From: Kingdonia uniflora
Taxonomy: Eukaryota; Streptophyta; Magnoliopsida; Ranunculales; Circaeasteraceae
Direction: 5' to 3'
DNA length: 64,000 bases
Assembly (NCBI GenBank): GCA_014058105.1
Contig: JACGCM010002647.1
Location: 310,001 to 374,000, forward strand
Shown: positions 43,010 through 54,600 of the stretch, in pieces
Numbering within the stretch: position 1 is the stretch's first letter
Layout: each line of letters begins with the position of its first letter
Notes under the pieces: generated by a model
The model's database searches: none
Told to the model about the DNA's origin: nothing
What the model saw: only the letters and a program-made list of their open reading frames with translations
Translations under genes and position numbers: made by a program

Positions 43010-44060
43010 TCAAGATTGAAGAAATATATACACAAATATTCTTGGAGAATAAAATCAAATAATATATTGCATCCAAGATCCTTGAAGATATTTTATATTA
43101 AAAATATATGCAAAAGTTTCCATGAAGATCTACATCACTTAAGAAAATTATATGCAAGAATCTTAGGTGGTTGGTTATAATATTAGAAGATATTATTGTA
43201 AAAATATTATATAGAATTTAATGTATAATTTCTAAATTTGTGTTCCTTCTCCTATAAAAGGAACTCTCCCCCCATTGTAATTGGGCATCTCATATTAGAA
43301 CAAGTTTAGAATAAATAAAGTCTTAATTTTATTTAATTATCTTATTCTTCTTCTCTTTTAGTTTAAGTTTTGCTAATGTCTTCATTAATTGTTAATGCGA
43401 TAAAGTATGAGATGAGCGGTTAATCTCCTAGTTAATGCTAGGATGATGTCTCTTCTTAGATGAGCAATAGTTGGTATTAATTAAGTTCTAATTAGTTTTC
43501 TCTTAGTACTTTATAATTAATAAGTTAGTGCATTATATTGAAGGCTTGACCATAGCTTCGATTTGGTGTACGATAACTTTGGATACAAACAAGTGTTACT
43601 AACCGTAGACTTGATTTAGAGATCTAAACAAGAGAAAACATTAGAGAACTTACTCAAGCCTAGCTATGGTTGAGTTGATAATTCTCTAAGACACTCTTTA
43701 CCATCTCTTAAAAGCATAACCACTAAATGCTTGACCATAGATTTAGTAGTTTATTTTACAAACATCGTATGTATCTTAACACGAACATATGATGGGTGGA
43801 GATATTATGATCTAGTTGTATATTGATTAGTGCTTTGAAAGGTAGATGCCAAGTCCGAACCTTAGCCCTCTCTCATTAAGTTTTATAATTAGTTTTTATT
43901 TATTATTCTTAGATTTATCTTTTATAAAATCGTAATTCGACATAAAAAGTATTTGTTTTCCTAAACCTCCTTGTGGATTCGATCTCACTTATCCGTGCTA
44001 CAATTCAACAACCGTACTTTGAAAGGGTATTTTGCTAGAGGCTCTAAAAATCTCTTATCA
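43010..44060 (+). other. LTR-retrotransposon-like sequence, possibly a solo LTR and leader
   Basis: It contains a TATA-type CTATAAAAGGAACTC at about 43251, an AATAAA signal near 43310, T-rich tracts, and near 43975 a CTTGTGGATTCGATCTCACT block typical of sequence around the LTRs of plant gypsy elements. No coding remnant and no second LTR were found, so boundaries and class stay open. Confidence 0.35.
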
Positions 44061-44200
44061 CTCACCCTCCAAAAGCAAGGTTGAGTCTTGAATTATAAGA
44101 CTTAACATTGCCTTTTAACGTCGCGATTGGGCGTTTATTCTATTTTTAAACAAGCGCATAAGGTTTTGGCGCTCATTTGTTTTTTTTTTAACAAAAAATC

Positions 44201-44232
44201 AAATTGGGCGCCTAAGACTTGGCGCCCAATTT
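44201..44232. repeat. 12-bp-arm hairpin
   Basis: AAATTGGGCGCC (44201-44212) pairs perfectly with GGCGCCCAATTT (44221-44232) around an 8-base loop. Nearby phrases match 42505-42630 in inverted orientation, hinting at an old element whose ends lie at about 42.5 and 44.2 kb. Confidence 0.7.
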
Positions 44233-44513
44233 GGACTTATGAAATTAATTTTTTTTCAAAAAAAAATCTACCTGTTAAAAAATCCAAGTCAGGTACTGTT
44301 GGAGGAAATAGAGCTTCACCGACTTGAATTTAGTTTTGTTTTTTTCAACCAAGTCATTAAGTCACTTTAGGAGATGCTCTTACAACTTGTATTATTAGAT
44401 ATGTTAATACATATAGGGCACTTCACTTTTGGAAATGTTCTTTGGCGTTTAGTGCCTTCTTCTAAAAATAATCAAAAAATCATTAGAACCTAAATTAATA
44501 ATATATAATGAAA

Positions 44514-45600
44514 AGCATGAGAGAAGCTTCTAGAGAGAGTCTGAATTCTAGAGAGAGAAAGTAGATCTGAGAGAAATTTTTTGTATGGTGTAATCAATCG
44601 TGCCTCGCCATATCATCTCCACCCCGTACCTCCTATCCCTTCCTTATCCCATCACTCTTGCCATCCGTCCCCCCTATTTGTGTTTTCGTTTTGGTGGTGC
44701 TTATTCTCAGGTAAGTGCTGCCGTGATATTGTGTGTCCTGTTTGTGGGGCGAATCCGCCCTGATCTGTTTCCTATCCATTTACTTAACTAATCCTTTGAT
44801 TTATTGTCTTGTTTCGATTATTTGTGTGTTATCCTTCCCTCTGATTCTGTATCAAATTGGGGTTTGATTTTTCTTTGTGTTTATTACTATCTGCAGGTGC
44901 GATGGTATCGAGAACGACGCGGCAAGAGTTCTAAAGTGGTACGGTGTTAACAGTGAAGATTAGACAATTATGGTGGTGGGAAGAGGGTGGGTGGGTGTTC
45001 ACAGACTGGTGGGAAGGGGCTGGGAGCGAAGAGTTTGAAGGGTAAAAAGGGTAATTACCAAAAACAAAAAAAAGTCTGGTGGATTTTTATAAGTGTAAAT
45101 GTTATTGGTAAGGAATGATTGGTTGGGGGTCAGGCTTGGAAGATGAATGAGAAGATCTAAAAGTTTGTGAGCCGGTAGTGTAAAAGGTTGGGTACCATTG
45201 AGAATGGGCCTGCTGTGAGTTGGGCTCGCCTGGAAGTTGGGCTTGGGAATACGAGTTGCAGTTGGGCTTCCTCGCTTTCCCTTTTACTTGTTTGTCTACT
45301 ATTTGGGACGCCTGTCGACAAACTCATGGTGTAACATTGCTTGGTAATATTTCACCTATATTTTGGTACCATTGCACATTTATGGCTTGATATTTCTCTT
45401 ATCTTCTCCTCTCTAGGGTTCTGTTTGGTGACAAACACCCTTTTCGTATGCTTAAGCTCATACGTATACTCTCCCAATATTTGGGTTTTGGAGTTTCGGT
45501 GTTTGTATTTTAGGGATTGTTTTGGGTGGTGTTTTGGTGGAATTACGGTACCGTTTGTGCTTATGTGTGTACGATTTGGTCTGAAATTTATGGGGATTTT
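44514..45600 (+). other. Probable 5' leader region upstream of the L1 element
   Basis: AGAGAG-rich DNA (44514-44575) is followed by CT-rich sequence, a donor-like TCTCAGGTAAGTG at 44707 and an acceptor-like TATCTGCAGGTGCG near 44893, as in a leader intron. Whether this belongs to the LINE 5' end or to an older host promoter cannot be settled from the sequence. Confidence 0.3.
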
Positions 45601-45611
45601 ACAGGTAGAAC

Positions 45612-46868
45612 CAGTTGTGGTTTCTCAAAAATTTAAGCCCAATTTTCTATCTGACCTGTATATGTCTTTTTCGGTAACTCAAGAATTTGTTACTAGTATG
45701 GAGCGTTTGACTGTTCGGAAGCCTAGGGGTGCAATATCTGTACATAAGAGGAAGAATGGAAGTTTGCATTAATTGGTATTATGGCCTTCGAGACGGGGCA
45801 TAGCTTCTCAAAAGTTGTAGCGGTTCTCACAAGTTTTTGGAACATGGAGGGGTCTGAACATATTCAAATCTTCGAACGTATAGTAAATGGTTCAATCTTT
45901 TTCCTATTTAAATTCTGATCGGTGATTGATTAAAGTTGTGTATTACTTAACCAACCTTAGAATCCTTATGGGCACTCTCTTATTTTGAAGCCGTATGTAG
46001 CTCGGTTACCTATTGAACCTCTTATATTTAAGTTTGTTCCGTTTTAGGTTAAATTCATGATTTCTGACCTTTTCTTTGGTACCCCTGCTTTCCTTTATGA
46101 GTTTGGACAACACCTAGGTCAGGTTTTGATGACTGAATCAAATAATGAGAATAGACGGGTTACAAAAAATGGTTACCGAGCCTGGATTGTTATGGATATC
46201 TACGCGGTTTTCCCCCCGGCGGTATGGGCAGAAATGGATAATGGACCGATTCTCATCGTGACGCAATACGAAGGAATATTGTGAATTTCTGTGTACAATG
46301 TTTCAAGATAGGACATAGGGCTTCGAAGTGTACAGAAATCCCTGACGTAGAGGGACAGGAAATGGGGGATAGAGTTGAAGCTCTGACTCCGGTTGAGATA
46401 CCACGACAAGAGGTGAGTCTAGTGCACGCGGAGCCTACACGGGGAGTCCCCCGACCCCGGTTCACTGTTGGATTCAGTAGTGGGGGGGGGGGTAAAACCG
46501 AGACTCGTATCCAGTTTCATCGCAACCTAGGAGGTATGGCAGAGGAAAATGTACGATGTCTAGAGGACTCCTAAATCAGCCGTTTCAGCTTGCATTACAG
46601 AGGGGGATAGAGAGGACTGACACGCAAGAGGACCCATTAGAAGGTACCTTGATTTGGGAGGTTGAGGGATTCTCTGAGTTTGAGGGGCTATCAGATTTGG
46701 GTGGGACCGGTATTGTAGCGGACCAAAGTAGGGAATGGGGAGGGGAGGAAGAGCGTGATACCTTGGCTGGTCTAGAAAAAGAATACCCAGTGAGACATAT
46801 TGTGATTGAGGAGGAGCGCCTTAAGGTCCAGGTCGCTACAAGCAATTCTGGGGGTCCGAATGAAAATT
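45612..46868 (+). pseudogene. L1 ORF1 (DUF4283, CCHC zinc knuckle), broken
   Basis: An RNA-binding nucleocapsid-like protein of the LINE. Blocks visible across frames: a GHSFSKVVAVLTSFWNMEG block (about 45800), ILKPYVARLP then EPLIFKFVPF (about 45985-46045), TPAFLYEFGQHLGQVL (about 46082-46125), and the knuckle FCVQCFKIGHRASKC (C-x2-C-x4-H-x4-C, 46284-46328). A long acidic, Gly-rich tail reaches about 46865. At least two frameshifts and several stops separate these blocks. It is followed by ~500 bp before ORF2. Confidence 0.78.
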
Positions 46869-47364
46869 AGGTTTTGGGGAAGCAGCCTTGGGGGATGGGC
46901 TCAGGCAGTGCGGGGAGAAAAAAGAATATGTTAGGGGGGTATATACCAGGCCTTGGGTTTGGAGGGGAGGCGTTGATTCATAGTGGTATGTTTGCTGATG
47001 GTCGTCCCGCTGATCTTGTAGGAGGCCAATCTCAGCGTCTGGCTGGTAGTCCGGTTGGGACAATGAGTTCGTCTACCAGAGGACCAGCTGTTTAGGGGCC
47101 CTAACAGGGTCGGCAGTTTCCTTGTTCGTCAGATAGTTATGTCTTTTACGCTTCTCGGGTGATCCGTCATCAGATGCGTACTAGTCTTCACCACTCAGAT
47201 AGATCGTTACTTCTTCAGACTCCTCTAGTGGGTTCTCGTCGCCCGTCACAGCCTCAGGTGAGCTATCCCTCTCTTGTCACTTTCTTGCGGATTTGCCGTA
47301 CTTATTACCTGATCGACCGTCCTTCTAGGGTTTGGGTGGCTCCACGGAGGCCACCCGAGCCATT

Positions 47365-50300
47365 ATGATCATCATTGCCTGGAACTGTCGGGGCTTAGGT
47401 CGGCCTACGACAGTTTGTCACCTTAGAGAGCTGATTCGGTCTTCTAATAGGGATATTATTTTCTTAGCAGAAACCAAATGATCTTCTGTAGAAATGTAGG
47501 GTTTGGTACGTAGCCTTAATTACCCTAACTGGGTTGATGTGCCGGTTTCTAGCGTCCAGGGACGCTCGGGGGGCATTTGTATTATGTGGAAAAGAAATAT
47601 TTCGCTTGATGTAATATTTTGTAATAAATATATTATTAATGTATTGATACATTCTGAGCCGACTGGCTTCCCGTGGTTAACTTCGTTCTTTTACGGCAGT
47701 CCCTATCAGCGGCATAGGAACGAGAGCTGGCGGCTGGTGGAAACCACGGCTAAAGAGTATTTTGGGCCTTGGTTGATTCTGGGTGATTTTAATACCATTT
47801 TTGAGAGCACGGATAAAGTGAGGGGCAAACCCTACCGTGTTGCGAAGAATGCCTTTGCCATAGAAGTTACCCAACAAGCTGGCCTTATGGACCTTGGTTT
47901 TTCAGGACACCCGTTCACTTGGAACAATAAACGTAAATGAAGGGCTAACATTAAAGAGGGATTAGATCGAAGCTTGGTGAATGCGGATTGGATGTTCATT
48001 TTTCCAACAATAAAGGTCTTTCATTTATCGGCTTTGGGTTCGGATCATACCCCGCTCTGCCTTGATACATACCCAAAATTTAATACATTAGGTAAATATT
48101 TTCGTTTCCAATCCATGTGGACTTGGGAACCGCAATTCCCTTTATTGATCAAAGATCTCTGGCAATGTATGGGATTCGGTTCCCCTGCCCAACTGGTTAA
48201 AGGAAAACTTTCAAACACGAAAATGGGCCTTAGAACATGGAATACATTATTTTTTGGTCATGTCCCTAGTAAAAAATTTGCGTTCAAAGAACAAATAAAT
48301 CACCTCCAGACCCTTCCTATGATTGAAGATATTGCTCTATGTGAGCGGGAAGTTGTGGGGGAACTTGACGAGCTTCAACTTAAAGAAGAAATGTTATGGC
48401 GTCAAAAATATTGTGTGAATTGGTTAGCAGAGGGAGATCGGAACACTAAATTCTTCCATATGCAGACCCTCTCTCAGCGGAAGAAAAACTCGATTGATTG
48501 GCTGAAAGATGAGTCAGGGCACTGGACTGGGGATACGAGTGAGATGGGCCAGATTTTCCTCTGTGATATAGCACAGAACTTTCAAACCTCCGATTCCTGA
48601 ATCCTTCAGAACTTTAGTCCGTGTATCACGGATACTGATAATCTGGCTCTTGTTCGGGGGGTCACCCCAGAGGAGATCAGAGCCGTCTTGGATAGTATTG
48701 GTCCTTACAAAGTTCCGGGGCCTGATGATTTTCCTGCCCTATTCTTTCAAAACTCGTGGTCTATTGTGGGACCGAACATCTGTCATCTGGTTACTAATTT
48801 TTTTGAATCCGGGTTTATGCCCACTCATATCAATGCTACTCATGTAGTGATGATCCCCAAAAATGGGTCTAAGGCCTTCCCCCGTGATTTTCGGCCGATT
48901 AGCCTTTGTAATGTTATTTATAAAATTATCTCCAAAATCCTCTCATCCCAGCTTCGCCCCCTTTTGGATAGATTCATTTCCCCTTTTCAAGGAGCCTTCA
49001 TTTGCGGACGTCAAATCTCTGATAGCGTCCTGGTAGCTCATGAACTGATTCATACGATGAAGAGGAAGAAGGGGCGCTCTGGGATCATGGGCATCAAATT
49101 GGATATGTCTAAAGCTTATGATCGGATAGAATGGAGTACTCTAATTAGTACCCTCGAAACCTTGGGTTTCAGTCCTGTCTGGTGTTATTGGATCCATCAA
49201 TGTATTTATATGGTTCGGTATTCGGTCCTTCTTAATAGCTTTGCACATGATTTTCTGACTCCCACGAGAGGTCTTTGTCAGGGGGATCCTTTATCCCCCT
49301 TTCTCTTTATTATTCTGATGGAAGGTCTTTCTTGAGCGTTTGGTACTAAGGAGGCGGCTAATTTGATCAATGGCATTAAAGCCTCCAGATGTGCTCCTCC
49401 AGTGTCGCATCTTCTGTTCGCGGACGATTGTCTTCTTTTCTGTCCCGCTGATATTGCGGAAGCTTTGGAGATTAAAAAAATTCTTGACTCCTTTTGCGGG
49501 GCTATTGGCCAGCAACTCAACTTGGCTAAATCTGGAGTTTTCTATAGTAAGAATCTCTCTCATCGTCATTGCCGTATTATTTATCGTCTCCTTAAGATCA
49601 ATATTATGCCTCCTGATGAACGTTACATGGGGACCAACTTGTTCTTTAATCGATCCAAAGGCCAGACCTTTCAACAGATCGAGGAACGCATCTTTTCTCG
49701 TTTGCAATCCTGGTGGGGTAAACTCCTACCAGATGTCCTGTTTTGCCCTCCCTAAATCTACCTGTAAAAATATCAATCGGCTCCAGCGGGATTTCTGGTG
49801 GGGCTAGGGAAAAGAGGATCGGAAACCTCTGTATTTGAAAAAATGAACGGAAGTCTGCCGCCCCGAAAGGGAGAGGGTTTGGGGATTCGGGAAGCTGGGG
49901 CTACTAATAAGGCCCACCTCTCCAAACTGGTTTGGCGGTTACACCAAAAGCCGGATGAATTATGGGGTCGTGTCCTAAAGGCGAAATACTTCCCGGATTG
50001 CGACATTCTGCAGGCTCCTAAGAAAGCTGACTCTCCATGGACCTGGCGTAGCGTTCAGTCTTCGATTGCGACCATTAACACCCATGCGATGTGGCAGGTC
50101 CGGATAGGGAATAGGGTGCGGTTTTGGATGAACCACTGGATACCGCCTGATAGATGGAGAAAACCTACTCCGCGGCCGAGTATTAGTATGGAGGAACATC
50201 CGCAATGGGTGAGCCACTACATTGATTCTGTCAGTCGATCATGACGGTAAGATGAATTATCCACCTGGTGTGATGATACTACGGCTACTCTTATTTCTCA

Positions 50301-51402
50301 AATCTACCTTCCTCGTGATAAGAATGTTGACGAATTGCGTTGGTGCCTTTCCAAAGATGGTAAATTTTCGATCAAATTGACCTATCGTGCGCTTATGTTG
50401 AATACGAATGTGGAACCCGTTCAAGGAAATCCGTCCTTCTTACTGCGTTTTTGGAAAAATAAAGCTTCCCCTCGGGCTCAAATGTTTGTATGGAAATGTC
50501 TTAGAGATATGGTCCCTTGCCGAGATAAGATTGCAGATCGTTTATCCTTAACGGATACCTCATGCCCTCTTTGTTCAAGTCCCTCTGAAACTCTCCATCA
50601 TTTCCTTCTTGAATGTGCTTTTACTCGGGCAGTCTGGTTTGGCACTTCCTTTGGTGGTATGCTACACAAGGATGCTCATCTTACCGTCCATGAATGGATC
50701 GTTTAGTAGATTTTGCCTCCCTCGGACTGGCCTATTGATCGTGATCTTTGGACCCTGGTCATCTTTTTTCTTTACTGGTTGATTTGGAAGGCTCGGTGTG
50801 CGTGAACCTTTCAAAATATTAAACTGGACCCTGTCCGTATTTCTCAGACCTTAAATAAACTCATTGCTAATGAACCATTTTCTCGACATGAACGTAGTAT
50901 TATTAAGGTCCCTTGGGGTATACCGGAGTCTGGTTGGGTGAAAATAAATGTCGATGCATCTTTCTGCAAAAATAAATGTTTCAATTGCATTGGCTTAGTT
51001 ATCCGAGATGCTAATAATGTGTTTGGTGCAGCCCGGGCATCTTCTTACAGATTTGCCTCTGCGGAAAAGGGCGAGGCGTTAGCTGTCCTAAATAGTATTA
51101 GATGGGATCAAGAACGGGGGCATCAACAGACCATTATAGAAACAGATGCTGAGGCCATTTATACCTATTGCAGGACGGGAGGTGCAAATATATCGTGGAC
51201 TACGAAAGCTATTCTGCAAGAATGCCTTGCTCTTTTTGTATCCTTTGTAAATATTCGTATTAACTTTGCGCCATGTAGCGCCAATACTGTAGCCCATGTA
51301 GTTGCTGCTAGGCCCTGGACGTTATTTCTTATTGAACATGGTATGATTCTCCCTCGGAATGGTTACATCCATATCTTGAGGCTGATCGTAGTTCTTTTGT
51401 AA
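47365..51402 (+). pseudogene. L1 ORF2: endonuclease, reverse transcriptase, zf-RVT, RNase H
   Basis: Makes and inserts the element's cDNA by target-primed reverse transcription. The ATG at 47365 begins MIIIAWNCRGLG, the APE-type endonuclease start. The rest of that domain follows: ILGDFNTIF (about 47780), DLGFSGHPFTW, and GSDHTPL (about 48030). Reverse transcriptase has a FRPISLCNVIYKI block (about 48889), MGIKLDMSKAYDRIEW, GLCQGDPLSPFLF and LLFADDCLLF with the catalytic Asp pair (about 49408). A zinc-binding region is at 50440-50660 (CPLC...HHFLLEC) and RNase H (INVDASF) at 50940-51300. One frame runs from 47365 to about 49755, broken only by stops at 47479, 47497, 47938, 48598 and 49333. 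Frameshifts come later. Confidence 0.92.
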
Positions 51403-51614
51403 CACATTTATTAATATACGTGTTACCAATAAAAAAAAAAAAAAAACTTAAATAAATATGTCTGGTTTAAAAATAAATATCCATATTTGAGTTGTTTTTG
51501 TGCAAAAACTCTAATAGTTACTCAAACATTATGCTCCCATCCCCCAATTTTGAGTTTTAAGATTTCAGTCTTCATTTTCAAAATCAGGGGCTACAAAACT
51601 TGTTTTCTCTTCAA

Positions 51615-51624
51615 TTTTCGCGCC
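51615..51624 (+). promoter_or_regulatory. E2F-type site in the PARG promoter
   Basis: TTTTCGCGCC lies 26 bp upstream of the PARG ATG. It matches the plant E2F consensus (TTTSGCGC-type), which links DNA-replication and repair genes to S phase. The same core is present upstream of MRL7L (26880-26888). Binding is inferred. Confidence 0.5.
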
Positions 51625-51649
51625 AATTCAGTGATGTAAATACAAGAGA

Positions 51650-54600
51650 ATGGAGAACAAATTGAAAGATTATAATTCAATCCTCCCATTTCTACCTCTA
51701 ATTCTCGAATCAACCACTCTGATTTGGCCTCCACAAGTCATCGAAGCTCTCAAATCTCTAAGTAGAGGACCTAATCACAGCAAAGTAGACTCTGGAGAGA
51801 TCCTCTTTCTCGCCATTACTGATCTCAGAGACTCACTTCATCTCTCCAAAGAGAAACTATCTGTTTCGGCTGCCGATGGGTACTCCCTTTTCTTCGACGA
51901 GGTAATGGGTTGTTTCTAGGGTTTGTTTAATGATGTTTATAGTTGAAAAGTTGATATGGCTTTTGTGGTTTTAGTTGATGTCACACGTTGAGTCGGAGAA
52001 ATGGTTTCGGGAGGTTGTTCCAGCGTTAGCAAGTTTGTTATTACGGTTGCCTGATTTGTTAGAAGATCATTATCGATGTACGAATGAGGTTGTGGGTCGA
52101 GTTGAGACTGGACTTAGGTTATTGGGTTCACAAGAAGCAGGCATTGTGCTTCTCAGTCAGGTACTTTACGTTATGATTTTGTTTGTATTGTATGATGAAA
52201 ATAGTAAATAAGATCGAAACTAATAATTTTCTCTTAGGAATATTTTTCTCTCTAACAATTATAGGTAAGTTTATTTATATGACAAAGATAAAGAACATAA
52301 ATAATAAAATTGAAATAGGAAAACACGACCAAGTACAAAGCATATGCCGATGAACATCGTCGATTTCATACTTTGAGGTTGGGGATAAAGTAATGGTGCA
52401 CTTGCATAAAGAACGTTTTCCGGTTGGCACTTATAATAAGTTGAAGATGAAGAAGATTGGGCGTTGCGATATTCTTAAGAAGATAAGCGACAACGCGTAT
52501 GTCATTGATTTAAACATTTCTCCCACTTTCAATGTTTCGAATCTCTATCTCTATCATGGAGCTACTCATGAGGTTTTGCCTCTCGAGAATGAGTTATTTT
52601 CAACAAGGGGAGAATGATGTAGATTAGGGGTGCAACCGGTATGGTAAAATACCAAACCAAACCGAAACAAATGGTTTTGGTTTCATATTTCTTGAAACCA
52701 AAAACCGAAAAAAACAAAACAAAAAAAACCTATTTTTGTATGGTTCGTTTTGGTATGATAGTCTCAAATACCGAAAAACTGAAAATACCAACCGAAATTA
52801 CCAAAGTACAAAAATACCCAAACCTTTGGAGATGATAAACTTGGAAGTTTGAAACTCATGAAAATATTTTATATATTCATATGATCTCCATTATCATATT
52901 ACTCCATATTAAAGATCACCTTTAGTATATGAAATCTCGTTATGATATATTATATTCTAGCAAATCATTGCAACTTGGAAGCACTTCAAAAACTTATTTT
53001 CTTAAATAGATGCTATAATATAATGAGATTATACCAAAACCACCGAAAATCGGTATCAAAACGCATATACCAATACCCAAAAAACCAGAAAATATAGCAA
53101 AAATTACCAAAACCAAAATTTACCAAAAAAACCAAAAAACCGATTGTTTGGTTTTGGTTTCTATACTTGGTAAACCGAGCGGTTTGGTTTTGGTCTTGGT
53201 ATTACCTTTGGAGTTTTGGTTTTGGTATTGGTATTTGTGAAATACCAAACCAAACCGACCGATACCCATCCCTAATGTAGATTATCAAGACAAGCCCAAT
53301 CAACTCATGCAAGTGATTGGGCTTTCGAGCCAAGCCCAATCCAACGAAATGTCAAGGGTCTTGGAAGCTAGAAGGTCTAGTAACCTTAATTAAATAATGC
53401 TTTAGTGCGTTTTAATTTGAGTTTGATTAGAATATGAGAAGTATTATAACTTCTTGTTTAGTGGTGTTTAATTTGATTAATGATTGTAAGCCTATAAAAG
53501 GCCAAACTCTATCTTGTAAAAATCATTCATTCATAAACCAATCAAGTATTTCTCTTTTATTTCTCATATTTCTCCATTGTTTCTTACAACAAAGCTTTTA
53601 TTTCCCTCATGGATTCGAGGATTTTAAATTCTTCCGCTGCAACTCTTCGTCAATTCAGAGTTTTTGTAAAATTACAAAAATAATAAAGGTATAGACCATT
53701 TTGTAAATGTGTACATCACAGGGCGAGGATGAAAATAAGATAGAGATAGTTGAGTGTTACGGTAAGCTATCTAAATGTCAACCTTGGACTATATTGCAGT
53801 GGGGAGATGCTGTTTTATTTGGCAACCATTTCTAGAGGAATAAACTCTAAACTTGGCTGGAACTTCATTGATTATGTACTATAGCTAGAATTGTATTTAG
53901 CAGTAAATTTATCTTGAGAAAATCAATAAACTATTTTACCTTCTTAAATAAAATAAAATAGTAAGTGGTAGGTGTCTGCTACAAAATGTATGTCCGAAAC
54001 CTCTTTATATTTTCTCGTAATGGGTTGTTGACTTGGTTCTTCAAGAGTATAAGGTGTATCAGGCAGGGATTTTTCTTCTCTCTGTTTTCTCTTTATCATG
54101 GTAGTTGAGTCCTTGGGGAGGATGATTGAAATAATCATGGAGGCTCAGCTTATAGAAGACTTCAGGGTTGGTCAGGAATTTCTGGGTAATGTTCTCATGA
54201 GACATTAGATATTTGCAGTGTGGCAGGAACATTTGGATGTGGGATTGAGGTGCTGCCAATGACATCTTTGGTCCGAATTATTGGTTGAAGGCTATTTGGA
54301 CTCGGACTCCAGCCTATTTGGAGGTTATCTACTAGATTGATGAAATTGAAGAGAAAATATCCTAACCAGGAGGGTGTCGTTGCTTAAGAGTATGTTCTGG
54401 AGTTTTTGTATCTACTACTAGTACTACTACCTAATCACATTACACAAAGGGTTTTCAAAGAAGATAATGCGTATACTTACTTTAAGGCGATTCAGTTGGG
54501 GCCACTTGCCTGGATAAATCGTGTCTAAATAGCATGTATGATTAACAAAGATTCCACGCACCCATGGGATTAGTCGGCGGAGTAGCGGACCTAGGAACAC

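Larger units (their letters stand above)
45600..51446 (+). mobile_element. Near-complete L1-type LINE (5' edge uncertain)
   Basis: ORF1 (DUF4283 plus CCHC knuckle), ORF2 (endonuclease, reverse transcriptase, zinc-binding domain, RNase H) and a poly(A) run at 51430-51446 come in the order expected for a plant L1. It lies about 200 bp upstream of the PARG start codon in the same orientation. A target duplication after the poly(A) (CTTAAATAAATATG...) was looked for near the 5' side but not found, so the 5' end is open. Confidence 0.88.

Noticed and set aside
49291..49707. 138-codon minus-strand frame within the LINE
   Set aside because: Shadow of the reverse transcriptase domain, which is on the plus strand with the FADD motif.
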